Assembly (NCBI RefSeq): GCF_963691685.1
Contig: NZ_OY829290.1
Location: 4,057,001-4,121,000, forward strand
Origin: Thalassovita sp.
GTDB taxonomy: Bacteria; Pseudomonadota; Alphaproteobacteria; Rhodobacterales; Rhodobacteraceae
Length of the DNA stretch: 64,000 nt
Reading direction: 5' to 3'
The notes beneath the pieces are model-generated. The model did no database searches and had not been told where the DNA came from. It saw only the letters and a program-made list of their open reading frames with translations. This document shows positions 6,901-14,653 of this stretch, one piece after another. Each line of letters opens with the position of its first letter. Position 1 is the stretch's first letter. A program made the position numbers and the translations under genes.

Positions 6901-8925
6901 TCACAGGGACGCTGCCAGCCGGGTGCCCTGATTGATCGCCCGTTTGGCGTCCAGTTCCGCGGCCACATCCGCACCACCGATCACGTGGCAGGTCACACCT
7001 TCGTCCTCCAACGCATCGGCCAGCGAACGATCGCTGATCTGACCCGCACAGAGCACCACTGTGTCGCAGTCAATCACCCGCGGGTTTTCGCGTGCCTCGC
7101 CAAAGCTGATGTGCAGCCCCGCGTCGTCGATACGCTCGTAGTTCACGCCGCCGATCATCTCGACCTGTTTCATTTTCAGCGCGGCGCGGTGGATCCAGCC
7201 GGTGGTCTTGCCCAGACCTTTGCCCAGCGCCTTGGCTTTGCGCTGCATCAGGGTGACCTGACGGGTGGGGGCTTCGGGCTGCGGGCCGGTTTCGGCCAGA
7301 CCGCCGCGGGTCTGTTCGGGATCACCAACCCCCCATTCCTTCATCCATTCCGGCAGGTCCAGCGTCGGGCTGTCGCCGGTCACCAGATACTCAGACACAT
7401 CAAAGCCAATGCCGCCGGCGCCGATCACAGCCACCTTTTGGCCCACCTCAGCCTTGTCGCGCAGCACGTCGATATAGCTCAGCACATTGGCGCGGTCCTG
7501 ACCGGGAATGCCGGGATCGCGCGGCACCACACCTGTGGCGATGATCACCTCGTCAAAGCCTTTCAGGTCATCAACACCGGCCTCAACGCCCAGTTTGACC
7601 GTCACGCCGCTTGCTGCGACGCGGGCCTCAAACCAGTCAACCAGCCCGTGGAACTCTTCTTTGCCCGGCACCTGCCGTGCCATGTTCAGCTGCCCCCCGA
7701 CACGATCCGCACGATCAAACACCGTGACGTCATGGCCGCGTTCCGCCGCCGTCAGGGCCGCCGACAGGCCCGCAGGCCCGGCACCCACCACAGCGATGGA
7801 TTTCACCGCCTCGGTCGCGGTGATCGCCAGTTCGGTTTCATGACAGGCCCGCGGATTGACCAGGCAAGAGGTCAGCTTGCCGCTGAACGTATGGTCCAGA
7901 CAGGCCTGGTTACAGCCAATACAGGGGGCGATCAGCGCGGCTTTGCCCGCCTCGGCCTTGATCACAAAATCCGCGTCCGCCAGCAATGGCCGCGCCATGG
8001 AGACCATATCGGCGCAACCCTCGGCCAGCACATCTTCGGCCACATCGGGCATGTTGATCCGGTTCGAGGTGATAACCGGGATCCCCACGTTGCCCATCAA
8101 TTTCTTGGTCACCCAGGAAAATGCCCGACGCGGCACGGAGGTGGCGATGGTGGGCACCCGTGCTTCATGCCAGCCAATGCCGGTGTTGATGATGGTGGCG
8201 CCCGCCTTCTCGACCGCCTGTGCCAGCTGCACCACCTCGTCATGGGTAGAGCCATTGGGCACCAGATCGATCATCGACAGGCGGTAGATGATGATGAAAT
8301 TCTCGCCCACAGCTTCCCGCGTGCGACGCACCACCTCAACCGGCAAGCGCATCCGGTTTTCATAAGATCCGCCCCAGCGGTCTTCGCGTTTGTTGGTATG
8401 GGTGACCAGGAACTGGTTCAAGAAGTAGCCTTCCGATCCCATGATCTCGACCCCATCATAGCCCGCCTTCTGGGCCAGCACGGCGGCGTTGACGATATCT
8501 GCGATCTGTTTTTCGATCCCCTCTTCATCCAGCTCCTGCGGCGGGAAGGGGGAGATCGGCGATTTCACCGGGCTGGGCGCCACACATTTCGGCGAATAGG
8601 CATAACGGCCCGCGTGCAGGATCTGCATCGCGATTTTGCCACCCGCATCATGCACCGCCTTGGTGATCACCGAATGGTTTTCAACGTCTTCATCCTTGGT
8701 CATCATCGCCGCGCCAGGCAGCACCGATCCCTCAAGGTTCGGGCCAATACCCCCTGTCACCATCAGCGCAACACCGCCACGAGCGCGCGCGGCATAGAAC
8801 TCGGCCACGCGCGGCCAGTTCTTGGTCTCCTCCAGCCCGGTGTGCATCGAGCCCATGAGGACGCGGTTTTTCAATGTGGTGAAGCCCAGATCCAACGGGG
8901 CAAGTAGGTGCGGATAATCTGACAT
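6901..8925 (-). CDS. fadH: NADPH-dependent 2,4-dienoyl-CoA reductase
   Basis: 674 residues, about the length of E. coli FadH (672). An old-yellow-enzyme TIM barrel (1-340) carries Tyr167 (GSEGYFLNQF) and His253 (IGWHEARVP), matching the FadH catalytic Tyr/His pair. A 4Fe-4S site follows with Cys335, 338, 342 and 354 (CIGCNQAC, SCLVNPRAC). Then come FAD- and NADPH-binding Rossmann regions (VVGAGPAGLSAAL, AVIGAGGIGFDV). It removes double bonds at even positions during beta-oxidation of unsaturated fatty acids. Single gene with its own terminator. A closely related function for other enoates cannot be excluded. Confidence 0.95.
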   Translation of the reverse strand: MSDYPHLLAPLDLGFTTLKNRVLMGSMHTGLEETKNWPRVAEFYAARARGGVALMVTGGIGPNLEGSVLPGAAMMTKDEDVENHSVITKAVHDAGGKIAMQILHAGRYAYSPKCVAPSPVKSPISPFPPQELDEEGIEKQIADIVNAAVLAQKAGYDGVEIMGSEGYFLNQFLVTHTNKREDRWGGSYENRMRLPVEVVRRTREAVGENFIIIYRLSMIDLVPNGSTHDEVVQLAQAVEKAGATIINTGIGWHEARVPTIATSVPRRAFSWVTKKLMGNVGIPVITSNRINMPDVAEDVLAEGCADMVSMARPLLADADFVIKAEAGKAALIAPCIGCNQACLDHTFSGKLTSCLVNPRACHETELAITATEAVKSIAVVGAGPAGLSAALTAAERGHDVTVFDRADRVGGQLNMARQVPGKEEFHGLVDWFEARVAASGVTVKLGVEAGVDDLKGFDEVIIATGVVPRDPGIPGQDRANVLSYIDVLRDKAEVGQKVAVIGAGGIGFDVSEYLVTGDSPTLDLPEWMKEWGVGDPEQTRGGLAETGPQPEAPTRQVTLMQRKAKALGKGLGKTTGWIHRAALKMKQVEMIGGVNYERIDDAGLHISFGEARENPRVIDCDTVVLCAGQISDRSLADALEDEGVTCHVIGGADVAAELDAKRAINQGTRLAASL

Positions 8926-9116
8926 TGCGTGCCTCCCTGCGTTGGGGGACAGTCTGCGCGACGATCACCGGGCTGTCACGTCGGACGCGGCGTAAGATTG
9001 ACGCAAAGGGCAGTTACGTCACCCAGTCTCACGGAAAGCAATTGCCGCCATCGCCCTAAGCAAAGACCGTTGAACTGCCCCTGCTGCTGCACCATCTTTG
9101 ATGCAGGAGATACGCG

Positions 9117-9671
9117 ATGACCGATGCCCTCAGCCTGAATGACATTTGGCCACAATACCAATCCCGCTTGCGGGCGTTTCTGCGCAAGCGGCTGGCCAAT
9201 GCCGCTGATGTGGACGACGTGCTGCAGGAGATTTCCATCAAAGTGCTGAACGGGCTGCCGACGCTGGCGGAACACAGCAAGTTGCAGCCCTGGCTGTTTC
9301 AGACCGCCCAACATGCGGTGGTTGACCATTACCGGCGCAGCAAGAAGGGCAGCGATTTGCACCCGGATGATCTGTGGTACGGGGCGGAGGAGCCTGAGGT
9401 GCGCCGCGAACTGGAACATTGCATTGAGCCCTTCATCGATGCGCTGCCTGCGGAGACGGCGCAGCTGTTGCGGGCTGTGGATCTGGAGGGCCAGGCGCAA
9501 AAATCTGTCGCCGCAGATCTTGGCCTGCCCTATTCGACGCTGAAGTCACGGGTACAACAGGGCCGCACGGAACTGCGCAAACTCTACGAAAACTGCTGCA
9601 CACTGCGTCGAGACAGTCGCGGGTTGATCGCGGATTACGACCCAAAACCAGAGACTTGCAAAAAATGTTAA
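9117..9671 (+). CDS. ECF RNA polymerase sigma factor, SigZ-like
   Basis: 184 residues. Region 2: DIWPQYQSRLRAFLRKRLA, VDDVLQEISIKVLNGLP and HAVVDHYRRSKK. Region 4: LPAETAQLLRAVDLEG, then VAADLGLPYSTLKSRVQQG. A short C-terminal tail holds ENCCTLRRDSRGLIADYD and CKKC, the cysteine arrangement of SigZ-type sigma factors. No anti-sigma gene is adjacent; the cysteines may serve as the sensor. The next gene, 66 bases on, is a glutathione transferase with a CCG tail, so a thiol or oxidative-stress regulon is a reasonable inference. ATG 9117 is preceded by GCAGGAGATACGCG, a good ribosome site. Confidence 0.88.
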   Translation: MTDALSLNDIWPQYQSRLRAFLRKRLANAADVDDVLQEISIKVLNGLPTLAEHSKLQPWLFQTAQHAVVDHYRRSKKGSDLHPDDLWYGAEEPEVRRELEHCIEPFIDALPAETAQLLRAVDLEGQAQKSVAADLGLPYSTLKSRVQQGRTELRKLYENCCTLRRDSRGLIADYDPKPETCKKC

Positions 9672-9737
9672 GCTGATCGTCGTCTTTTTCCTGCGGCTTG
9701 CGTCTTACCAGATGAAGTTAGCAAAAGGACACGACCC

Positions 9738-10448
9738 GTGATCAAAATCGTAAGTTTCAAAATCTGCCCCTTCGTTCAGCGCGTTACAGCCATGCTGGAA
9801 GCCAAGGGCCTGCCCTATGACATCGAATACATCAGCCTGAAGGACAAACCGGACTGGTTTCTGGAGCTGTCGCCCAACGGTCAGGTGCCGCTTTTGGTCA
9901 CCGAAGGGGGCGTGGCGCTTTTTGAATCGGATGCCATCGTCGAATACATCGATGAGATCTCAGCCCCGTTGCAGCCTGACCTGACGCCAGAGGCCCGTGC
10001 GCTGAACCGGGCCTGGTCTTATCAGGGGTCCAAACACTATCTGGTGCAGTGTTCGACCATGCAAAGCGCTGACCACGCGACCTATCTGGAACGGCACGCA
10101 AAACTTGCCAAGGCTTTTGCCAAGGCGGAGACGCAGCTGGCCGATGGCCCCTTCTTCAACGGTGCGACGCTTGGCAATGTGGATATGGCCTGGCTGCCGC
10201 TGCTGCACCGCGCCGCAATTGTGCAGGCACACAGCAGTCATGACATGCTGGCAGGCTTCCCCAAGGTGCAGGCTTGGCAACAGGCTCTGATGGCCACCGG
10301 GCTGCCCACCAAAACCGTCTCGCCCGATTTTGAAGAGGCTTTTGCCCGTTTCTATCTGGCCGAGCGGACCTGGCTGGGCCGTGGCGCCTCAGCCGACGAA
10401 CAGGCCTGCGCCCCGGCCGCAAAAGCTGCCAGCGGCTGCTGTGGCTAA
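9738..10448 (+). CDS. Glutathione S-transferase with Cys-Cys-Gly tail
   Basis: 236 residues. Thioredoxin-like N-terminal domain: IVSFKICPFVQRVTAMLEAK with a CPFV active-site motif, cis-Pro in NGQVPLL and the glutathione-binding FESDAIVEYIDE. The helical C-terminal domain ends at about residue 215 and is followed by a non-family tail ending ASGCCG. The CPFV motif resembles omega- or lambda-type transferases, which act as thiol transferases or dehydroascorbate reductases. The CC tail echoes the ends of ArsH and ArsR across the shared terminator, suggesting metalloid or thiol chemistry. Probably co-transcribed with the sigma factor. Confidence 0.9.
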   Translation: MIKIVSFKICPFVQRVTAMLEAKGLPYDIEYISLKDKPDWFLELSPNGQVPLLVTEGGVALFESDAIVEYIDEISAPLQPDLTPEARALNRAWSYQGSKHYLVQCSTMQSADHATYLERHAKLAKAFAKAETQLADGPFFNGATLGNVDMAWLPLLHRAAIVQAHSSHDMLAGFPKVQAWQQALMATGLPTKTVSPDFEEAFARFYLAERTWLGRGASADEQACAPAAKAASGCCG

Positions 10449-10451
10449 CAG

Positions 10452-10479
10452 AAAGGGCGGGTCGCCAGACCCGCCCTTT
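10452..10479. terminator. Bidirectional terminator between GST and arsH
   Basis: AAAGGGCGGGTC, GCCA, GACCCGCCCTTT: perfect 12-bp stem, tetraloop, T-run on each strand. It lies 3 bases past the GST stop and 15 bases past the arsH stop, serving both converging transcripts. Confidence 0.9.
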
Positions 10480-10494
10480 TATTAAGTTAATGGA

Positions 10495-11319
10495 TCAGCA
10501 ACATTTGCCGCCGCTTGGGGTGGCCTTGGGGGTGCAACAGCTTGCCTTCTCCGGCACGGCCTGCACCTCAGGTTTGGCGGCCTCAGCTGTTTTTTCCGCT
10601 GCCACGGCGGCAGGCATGTTCACCCGCTCTGACAGCTTTTCCAGGCTTTCCACCCGTTCCGAATAACGGTCTACCAAATAGGCTGACTGGCTGCGGGTCA
10701 GCAGGGTGAACTTGGTCAGTTCTTCCATCACATCGACCACACGATTGTAGAACGGGCCCGGTTTCATCCGGTCATCCGCGTCAAACTCATCCCAGGCCTT
10801 GGCCACAGAGGATTGGTTTGGAATGGTGATCAGACGCATCCAACGGCCCAGAATGCGCAGTTGGTTTACGGTGTTGAAACTTTGCGACCCCCCTTCGACC
10901 TGCATGATCGCCAGGGTCTTACCCTGCGTTGGGCGAATGCCGCCGATCGGGGCCAGCGGGATCCAGTCGATCTGGGTCTTCATGATACCGGTCATCGCGC
11001 CGTGGCGTTCCGGCGAACACCAGACCATGCCTTCGGACCACATCACCAGATCGCGCAATTCCTGCACCTTGGGATGATCGGCCTCAGCGTCATCCGGCAG
11101 CGGCAGACCGGACGGATTGAACACCCGTGTTTCACAGCCCAGCCGTTCCAGAATGCGCGCGGCCTCCTCCACCATCAGGCGGGAAAAACTGCGCTGACGC
11201 AGCGAGCCATAAAGCAGCAGGATCCGCGGCTTGTGGCTGGCGCGTTCAGCGGGGAACAGTTTGCTTTCATCAATGGCGTGAAAGCTTTCTTCTTGGATAT
11301 TAGGGATGGCGTCAGACAA
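10495..11319 (-). CDS. arsH: ArsH, NADPH-dependent FMN reductase / organoarsenical oxidase
   Basis: 274 residues. Flavodoxin-like fold with the FMN loop LLYGSLRQRSFSR, CSPERHGAMTGIMKTQIDW and QVEGGSQSFNTVNQLR, all typical of ArsH. The family oxidises trivalent methylated or aromatic arsenicals to pentavalent forms using NADPH and FMN. The C-terminus extends about 35 residues beyond the usual end and finishes SCCTPKATPSGGKCC, two vicinal cysteine pairs that could bind As(III); this is inference. Last gene of the arsenic operon; its start overlaps the end of arsC by 8 bases. Confidence 0.95.
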   Translation of the reverse strand: MSDAIPNIQEESFHAIDESKLFPAERASHKPRILLLYGSLRQRSFSRLMVEEAARILERLGCETRVFNPSGLPLPDDAEADHPKVQELRDLVMWSEGMVWCSPERHGAMTGIMKTQIDWIPLAPIGGIRPTQGKTLAIMQVEGGSQSFNTVNQLRILGRWMRLITIPNQSSVAKAWDEFDADDRMKPGPFYNRVVDVMEELTKFTLLTRSQSAYLVDRYSERVESLEKLSERVNMPAAVAAEKTAEAAKPEVQAVPEKASCCTPKATPSGGKCC

Positions 11320-11734
11320 CGCAGTCTCCTTGTTCGTTCAGGATCATTTCGCCGTCCTCTTTATAAAGAGGCCCCTTGGGCCGCGTTTCGAGGAGGTCCA
11401 AAACCGCCTCAGACGGGCGGCACAGTCTGACGCCTTTGGGCGAGCAGACGATGGGCCGGTTCACCAAAACAGGGTGTTCCAGCATGTGATCCAGCAGCAC
11501 CTCCTCCGATACTTCTGGATCCAAAAGCCCCAGCTCCTTCGCCGGGGATTTTGTCGTGCGCAGGGCGCTGCGCGGGGTCAGACCGGCCGCAGCAAACAGC
11601 GCCTGCAGCTGTGGCCGGGTCCAACCGGTGTGCAGATAGTCGATGACCACCGGTTCCACCCCGCTGGCGCGGATGATCGCAAGCACATTGCGTGATGTGC
11701 CGCAGGCCGGATTGTGATGGATGACGATGCTCAT
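11312..11734 (-). CDS. arsC: Arsenate reductase, glutaredoxin-dependent type
   Basis: 140 residues. Thioredoxin-fold ArsC with the catalytic Cys11 in HHNPACGTSRN and the arsenate-binding arginines in RPIVCSPKGVRLCRPSE. It reduces As(V) to As(III) through a mixed disulfide with glutathione and glutaredoxin. The start overlaps the aqpS stop by 4 bases (ATGA), and its own end overlaps arsH. A second arsenate reductase of the unrelated phosphatase fold is two genes upstream in the same operon, which is unusual enough to note. Confidence 0.95.
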   Translation of the reverse strand: MSIVIHHNPACGTSRNVLAIIRASGVEPVVIDYLHTGWTRPQLQALFAAAGLTPRSALRTTKSPAKELGLLDPEVSEEVLLDHMLEHPVLVNRPIVCSPKGVRLCRPSEAVLDLLETRPKGPLYKEDGEMILNEQGDCVV

Positions 11735-12426
11735 GCTTGTTCTCCTGCGGTCAGCTCTGCCTCATCCTGAGGCACTGCAAACAGAACCCCCGCCAGAACC
11801 ATGGCCACCAGTGCACCAGCGATCTGCGCAATGATAAAGCTGGAAACATCACCGGGATTGATGCCCGCAAAGGTATCCGTGAAGGCCCGCCCAATGGTCA
11901 CCGCCGGATTGGCGAAGGAGGTTGAGGCGGTAAACCAATAGGCCGCGGTGATATAAAGCCCCACCATCACGGCCACGCTTTCGCTGCGGAAGCGCACCGC
12001 GCCAAGGATGGTCAGCAGCAGCCCAAAGGTTGCTACACCTTCGGCAAACCACTGCGCGCCACCGGTGCGTGAGGTGGTGGAATATTGCAGGATCTCAAGG
12101 TCGAACATGCCGTGCGCAACAAGGCTGCCAAGGATGGCGCCAAGGCTCTGCACCGCCACATAGGGCGCCAGATCAGCCCAGCGCAGATCGCCACGGATGG
12201 CCATCACCAGCGACACTGCCGGATTGAAATGGGCGCCGGAAATCGGGCCGAAGATGGTGATCAGCACCACCAGAATGGCCCCGGTCGGGATCGTATTGCC
12301 CAAAAGCGCCAGCGCCACATCCTCGGTCAGCTTATCCGCCATGATACCGGATCCCACCACGGTGCAGACCAGCAGAGCGGTGCCCAGACCTTCGGCGGTC
12401 AGGCGGCGAAACACATCCTGCCTCAT
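11731..12426 (-). CDS. aqpS: AqpS-type aquaglyceroporin (arsenite channel)
   Basis: 231 residues, six membrane segments and two NPA-containing half-helices: HFNPAVSL (Asn68) and FANPAVTIGR (Asn173). In Sinorhizobium meliloti AqpS sits in an ars operon in place of an ArsB/Acr3 pump and lets arsenite leave by diffusion after reduction by ArsC. No ArsB, Acr3 or ArsJ gene is present here, so the same arrangement is inferred. Overlaps both neighbours by 4 bases. Confidence 0.93.
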   Translation of the reverse strand: MRQDVFRRLTAEGLGTALLVCTVVGSGIMADKLTEDVALALLGNTIPTGAILVVLITIFGPISGAHFNPAVSLVMAIRGDLRWADLAPYVAVQSLGAILGSLVAHGMFDLEILQYSTTSRTGGAQWFAEGVATFGLLLTILGAVRFRSESVAVMVGLYITAAYWFTASTSFANPAVTIGRAFTDTFAGINPGDVSSFIIAQIAGALVAMVLAGVLFAVPQDEAELTAGEQA

Positions 12427-12929
12427 GCCGCGCCCTCCAGCTCAGTCCCGATCAGGTTCAGAGCTTGTTTCTGTGCGGCTGCATCCATCTCATCCAATGG
12501 CAGCGCAAGGAACGCCTTCACCCGCGCCTCCATCCGCTGATGCGCCTGACGGAAGGCCGCGCGGTTTTCCTCATCGGTTTCGCCAGCGCCAGCCGGATCG
12601 GGGATTCCCCAATGCGCAGACACCGGCGCACCGGCCCAATAGGGGCAGGTTTCACCAGCAGCCGAGCTGCAGACCGTGATGACGTAATCCATCTGCACCG
12701 CGCCCTCACCCGAAAACTCATCCCAGCTTTTGGAGCGGACATAGGAGGTGTCATAGCCAAGCCCATCCAGCAGTTCGACCGCAAAGGGATTCGGTCTGCC
12801 CGTGGGCTGTGAGCCAGCGGAATAGGCGCGGAACCGGCCCTTGCCCAATTCATTGATCAGCACCTCGCCCAAGACCGAGCGGGCGGAGTTGCCGGTGCAC
12901 AGCACCAAAACGTTTTTGATGTCTCCCAT
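12423..12929 (-). CDS. arsC: Arsenate reductase of the low-molecular-weight phosphatase fold
   Basis: 168 residues. The P-loop is NVLVLCTGNSARS with nucleophile Cys11, and a second conserved stretch MDYVITVCSSAAGETCPYW provides further cysteines of the kind used by thioredoxin-coupled ArsC; DPAG supplies the acid region. ATG 12929 was chosen over a GTG one codon upstream because it carries AAGGAT at suitable spacing. First enzyme gene after arsR, 29 bases away. Low-level phosphatase activity on tyrosine phosphate is an alternative but the ars context makes arsenate the likely substrate. Confidence 0.92.
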   Translation of the reverse strand: MGDIKNVLVLCTGNSARSVLGEVLINELGKGRFRAYSAGSQPTGRPNPFAVELLDGLGYDTSYVRSKSWDEFSGEGAVQMDYVITVCSSAAGETCPYWAGAPVSAHWGIPDPAGAGETDEENRAAFRQAHQRMEARVKAFLALPLDEMDAAAQKQALNLIGTELEGAA

Positions 12930-12958
12930 CACAGGGATCCTTCCGTAGTCTGACCCGC

Positions 12959-13288
12959 TTAACAGCAGGCAATGTCATCCAGTATCGGGCGGCACAGATC
13001 TGGATTGCCGCCACAACAATCCTCCATCAGGAAGCCAAGCAATCCGCGCAGCCCCTGCATATCCACAAAATACCGGATGGAGCGCCCTTCCCGGCTGTTG
13101 CGCACAAGACCCGCCTGATGCAGCACCGACAGGCTGGCCGACATGGTGTTCTGCTTCACACCCAATGCGTCTGAGATTTCACCAGCCGCCATGCCGTCAC
13201 TGCCCGCTTTGATCAGCAGGCGGAAGGCATCCAGACGGTTGGCTTGTGACAGGGCCGCAAAGGCAGAAAGGGCGATCATCTTATCCAT
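12959..13288 (-). CDS. arsR: ArsR, arsenite-responsive repressor
   Basis: 109 residues. Winged helix ALSQANRLDAFRLLI, AAGEISDALGVKQNTMSASL (recognition helix), LVRNSREGRSIRYF (wing). The C-terminus carries Cys91, Cys92, Cys99 and a terminal Cys108-Cys109 pair (EDCCGGNPDLC, DDIACC); a similar C-terminal CC..C cluster binds As(III) in Acidithiobacillus-type ArsR. It heads the operon and its start codon lies inside a 26-base palindrome, so it should repress itself. An alternative ATG at 13279 would leave the operator fully outside the coding sequence. Confidence 0.94.
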   Translation of the reverse strand: MDKMIALSAFAALSQANRLDAFRLLIKAGSDGMAAGEISDALGVKQNTMSASLSVLHQAGLVRNSREGRSIRYFVDMQGLRGLLGFLMEDCCGGNPDLCRPILDDIACC

Positions 13289-13307
13289 ATTTCATGAATT
13301 ATGGATA
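13282..13307. promoter_or_regulatory. ArsR operator, 26-base near-perfect palindrome
   Basis: Left half TATCCATATTTCA, right half TGAATTATGGATA; one mismatched pair in thirteen. It covers the annotated arsR start codon (13286-13288) and the region just upstream, as expected for an autorepressing ArsR operator. Binding is inferred. Confidence 0.75.
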
Positions 13308-13381
13308 TATCTAGATTCGGCAAGTAAAAACTGTATGACAGTCACCGGAATTCAGAATTTTTTCCGTGCCCCCTTGCAGAC

Positions 13382-13399
13382 TGACATACCTGTAAGTAA
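13382..13399. promoter_or_regulatory. TetR-type operator upstream of the TetR gene
   Basis: TGACATACCTGTAAGTAA, imperfect dyad (6 of 9 pairs). The right half nearly matches the palindrome at 14003-14020 upstream of the SDR gene. It ends 10 bases before the TetR start. Inferred autoregulatory site. Confidence 0.5.
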
Positions 13400-13409
13400 A
13401 TAGCCTGTT

Positions 13410-13976
13410 ATGAAAGACGCGATTCTCAAATTGGCCGAGGCCCAGTTGATGACGGGCGGCTATGGCAAACTGAACTTTGGTCAGATCGCCACGGCGCTGG
13501 ACACCACGCGGGCCAATCTGCACTACCACTTCAAGAACAAGGAAAGCCTTGCGATTGCGGTGACCGAAGACTTTGGCACCCGTCAGGTGGCGGCGTTCCA
13601 TGCAATGCGCGATGCCTTCAAGGGCAACTTTGCCGGCTATGTCCAGATGCTGGATGACAGTTTTTGGGCCCCGGAAACCGATCCCGAGGATCTGCGCAGC
13701 TGCACCCTCCTGGCCGCGGACCCGGACCTGCCAGCGCCCCTGCGTGTGCTGACCGAAGCCTTCTACCGCGATGTAAACGCCAGCCTGGTCGCCACGCTGG
13801 AAGATGCAAAAGCCGCAGGTGAGATCCGCAGCGATATCGACTGCCAGCGCGAGGCCAACCGGGCCCATACCTTGATGATGGGATTGATGACCTCAATCCA
13901 GCATATGCCCAACCGCGACGCAGCGCGCGCGGCGCTTGGCGGGCTCCTGACAGATTGGGCGGCTGGCCTGACATAG
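13410..13976 (+). CDS. TetR-family regulator
   Basis: 188 residues. N-terminal helix-turn-helix: ILKLAEAQLMTGGYGKLNFG, IATALDTTRANLHYHFKNK (recognition helix with the LHYHF signature) and LAIAVTEDF. The ligand domain contains SCTLLAADPDLP, resembling TetR proteins that control SDR or quinone-reductase genes. A terminator overlaps its stop codon, so it is a one-gene transcript, while the downstream SDR has its own promoter with a matching palindrome. It therefore probably represses both itself and the SDR/hydrolase pair. Confidence 0.9.
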   Translation: MKDAILKLAEAQLMTGGYGKLNFGQIATALDTTRANLHYHFKNKESLAIAVTEDFGTRQVAAFHAMRDAFKGNFAGYVQMLDDSFWAPETDPEDLRSCTLLAADPDLPAPLRVLTEAFYRDVNASLVATLEDAKAAGEIRSDIDCQREANRAHTLMMGLMTSIQHMPNRDAARAALGGLLTDWAAGLT

Positions 13977-13989
13977 GCCGCCGTTTTTT
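13961..13989 (+). terminator. Intrinsic terminator overlapping the TetR stop codon
   Basis: GGC-T-GGCC, loop TGACATA, GGCC-GCC, then GTTTTTT. The stem is 7 bp with one bulged T and includes the TAG stop at 13974-13976. Confidence 0.7.
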
Positions 13990-14002
13990 ACACCCCCTAA
14001 AC

Positions 14003-14020
14003 TTACCTACATGCAAGTAA
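14003..14020. promoter_or_regulatory. TetR-type operator upstream of the SDR gene
   Basis: TTACCTACATGCAAGTAA, dyad with 7 of 9 matching pairs and outer arms TTAC/GTAA. It shares TACnTGYAAGTAA with the site at 13382-13399. It lies 23 bases before the SDR start. Confidence 0.55.
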
Positions 14021-14043
14021 ACACTCAAAAGAAAGGACATCTC

Positions 14044-14643
14044 ATGAAAATTCTCCTCATTGGCGCCACAGGTATCATCGGCGGTGCAATCCATCAGGCG
14101 CTGTCTGGCGATCACCAGGTTGTCACCGCCGGGCGCAGCGCCGAGATGGATCATCACGTCGATCTGGGCGATCCCGCCGCGGTCAAGGCACTGTTTGCCG
14201 AAACCGGCCCGCTGGATGCCATCATCGCCGCCGCTGGCGCTGCAGCCATGGTGCCGCTGACGCAGATGACCGACGCGCAGATGGACGCCACGCTGGAGGT
14301 GCAGATGAAAGGTCAAATGAACCTGATCCGCTACGGGCACACGGTCCTGCCCAAAGGCGGCAGCATCGTCCTGACCTCGGGCACGGCCGCGCAGCACACC
14401 TACCCCGGCACCGCAGCGATCGCCGCCTCCTGCGCCGCGCTTGAGGCCTTTGTGCGGGTCGCCACGGCTGAGCTGCCGGATCTGCGCATCAACCTCATCT
14501 CACCGATCTTTGTCAAAGAAACCATGGCCAAACTGGGCCAGCCCGAATTGGGCGTCGTCTCCGCCGCGGACACTGCACAGGCCTACCTGCGTGCGCTCAA
14601 CGGCGACATGCGCGGCGACGTTCTGACAACCCTTGCAGCGTGA
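14044..14643 (+). CDS. Short-chain dehydrogenase-like protein without the Tyr-x3-Lys motif
   Basis: 199 residues. Rossmann start MKILLIGATGIIGGAIHQAL, then HHVDLGDPAAVKALF and DAIIAAAGAAAM. Where classical SDRs have the catalytic Tyr-x3-Lys, this reads PGTAAIAASCAALEAF, so the pair is missing; the same loss is seen in a small SDR subfamily I know from other bacteria (PRK07578-like), so it is a family trait. Reaction unknown. ATG 14044 has AAAGGACA upstream. The stop is 10 bases before the next gene's ATG, suggesting one operon with the alpha/beta hydrolase. Confidence 0.87.
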   Translation: MKILLIGATGIIGGAIHQALSGDHQVVTAGRSAEMDHHVDLGDPAAVKALFAETGPLDAIIAAAGAAAMVPLTQMTDAQMDATLEVQMKGQMNLIRYGHTVLPKGGSIVLTSGTAAQHTYPGTAAIAASCAALEAFVRVATAELPDLRINLISPIFVKETMAKLGQPELGVVSAADTAQAYLRALNGDMRGDVLTTLAA

Positions 14644-14653
14644 GGCCCTGATC

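Noticed and set aside
6724..8907. A 727-codon open frame on the + strand opposite fadH
   Set aside because: It is the mirror of the fadH codon pattern in a high-GC genome: His/Gln/Arg-rich, no domain, and the minus-strand frame has a full set of catalytic motifs.
11312..11319. The arsC/arsH overlap as a frameshift or fusion
   Set aside because: Both proteins are complete with normal ends; an 8-base overlap is ordinary coupling.
14044..14643. The SDR as a damaged gene because Tyr-x3-Lys is missing
   Set aside because: The frame is intact and a known small SDR subfamily shows the same absence, so it is treated as a real gene.
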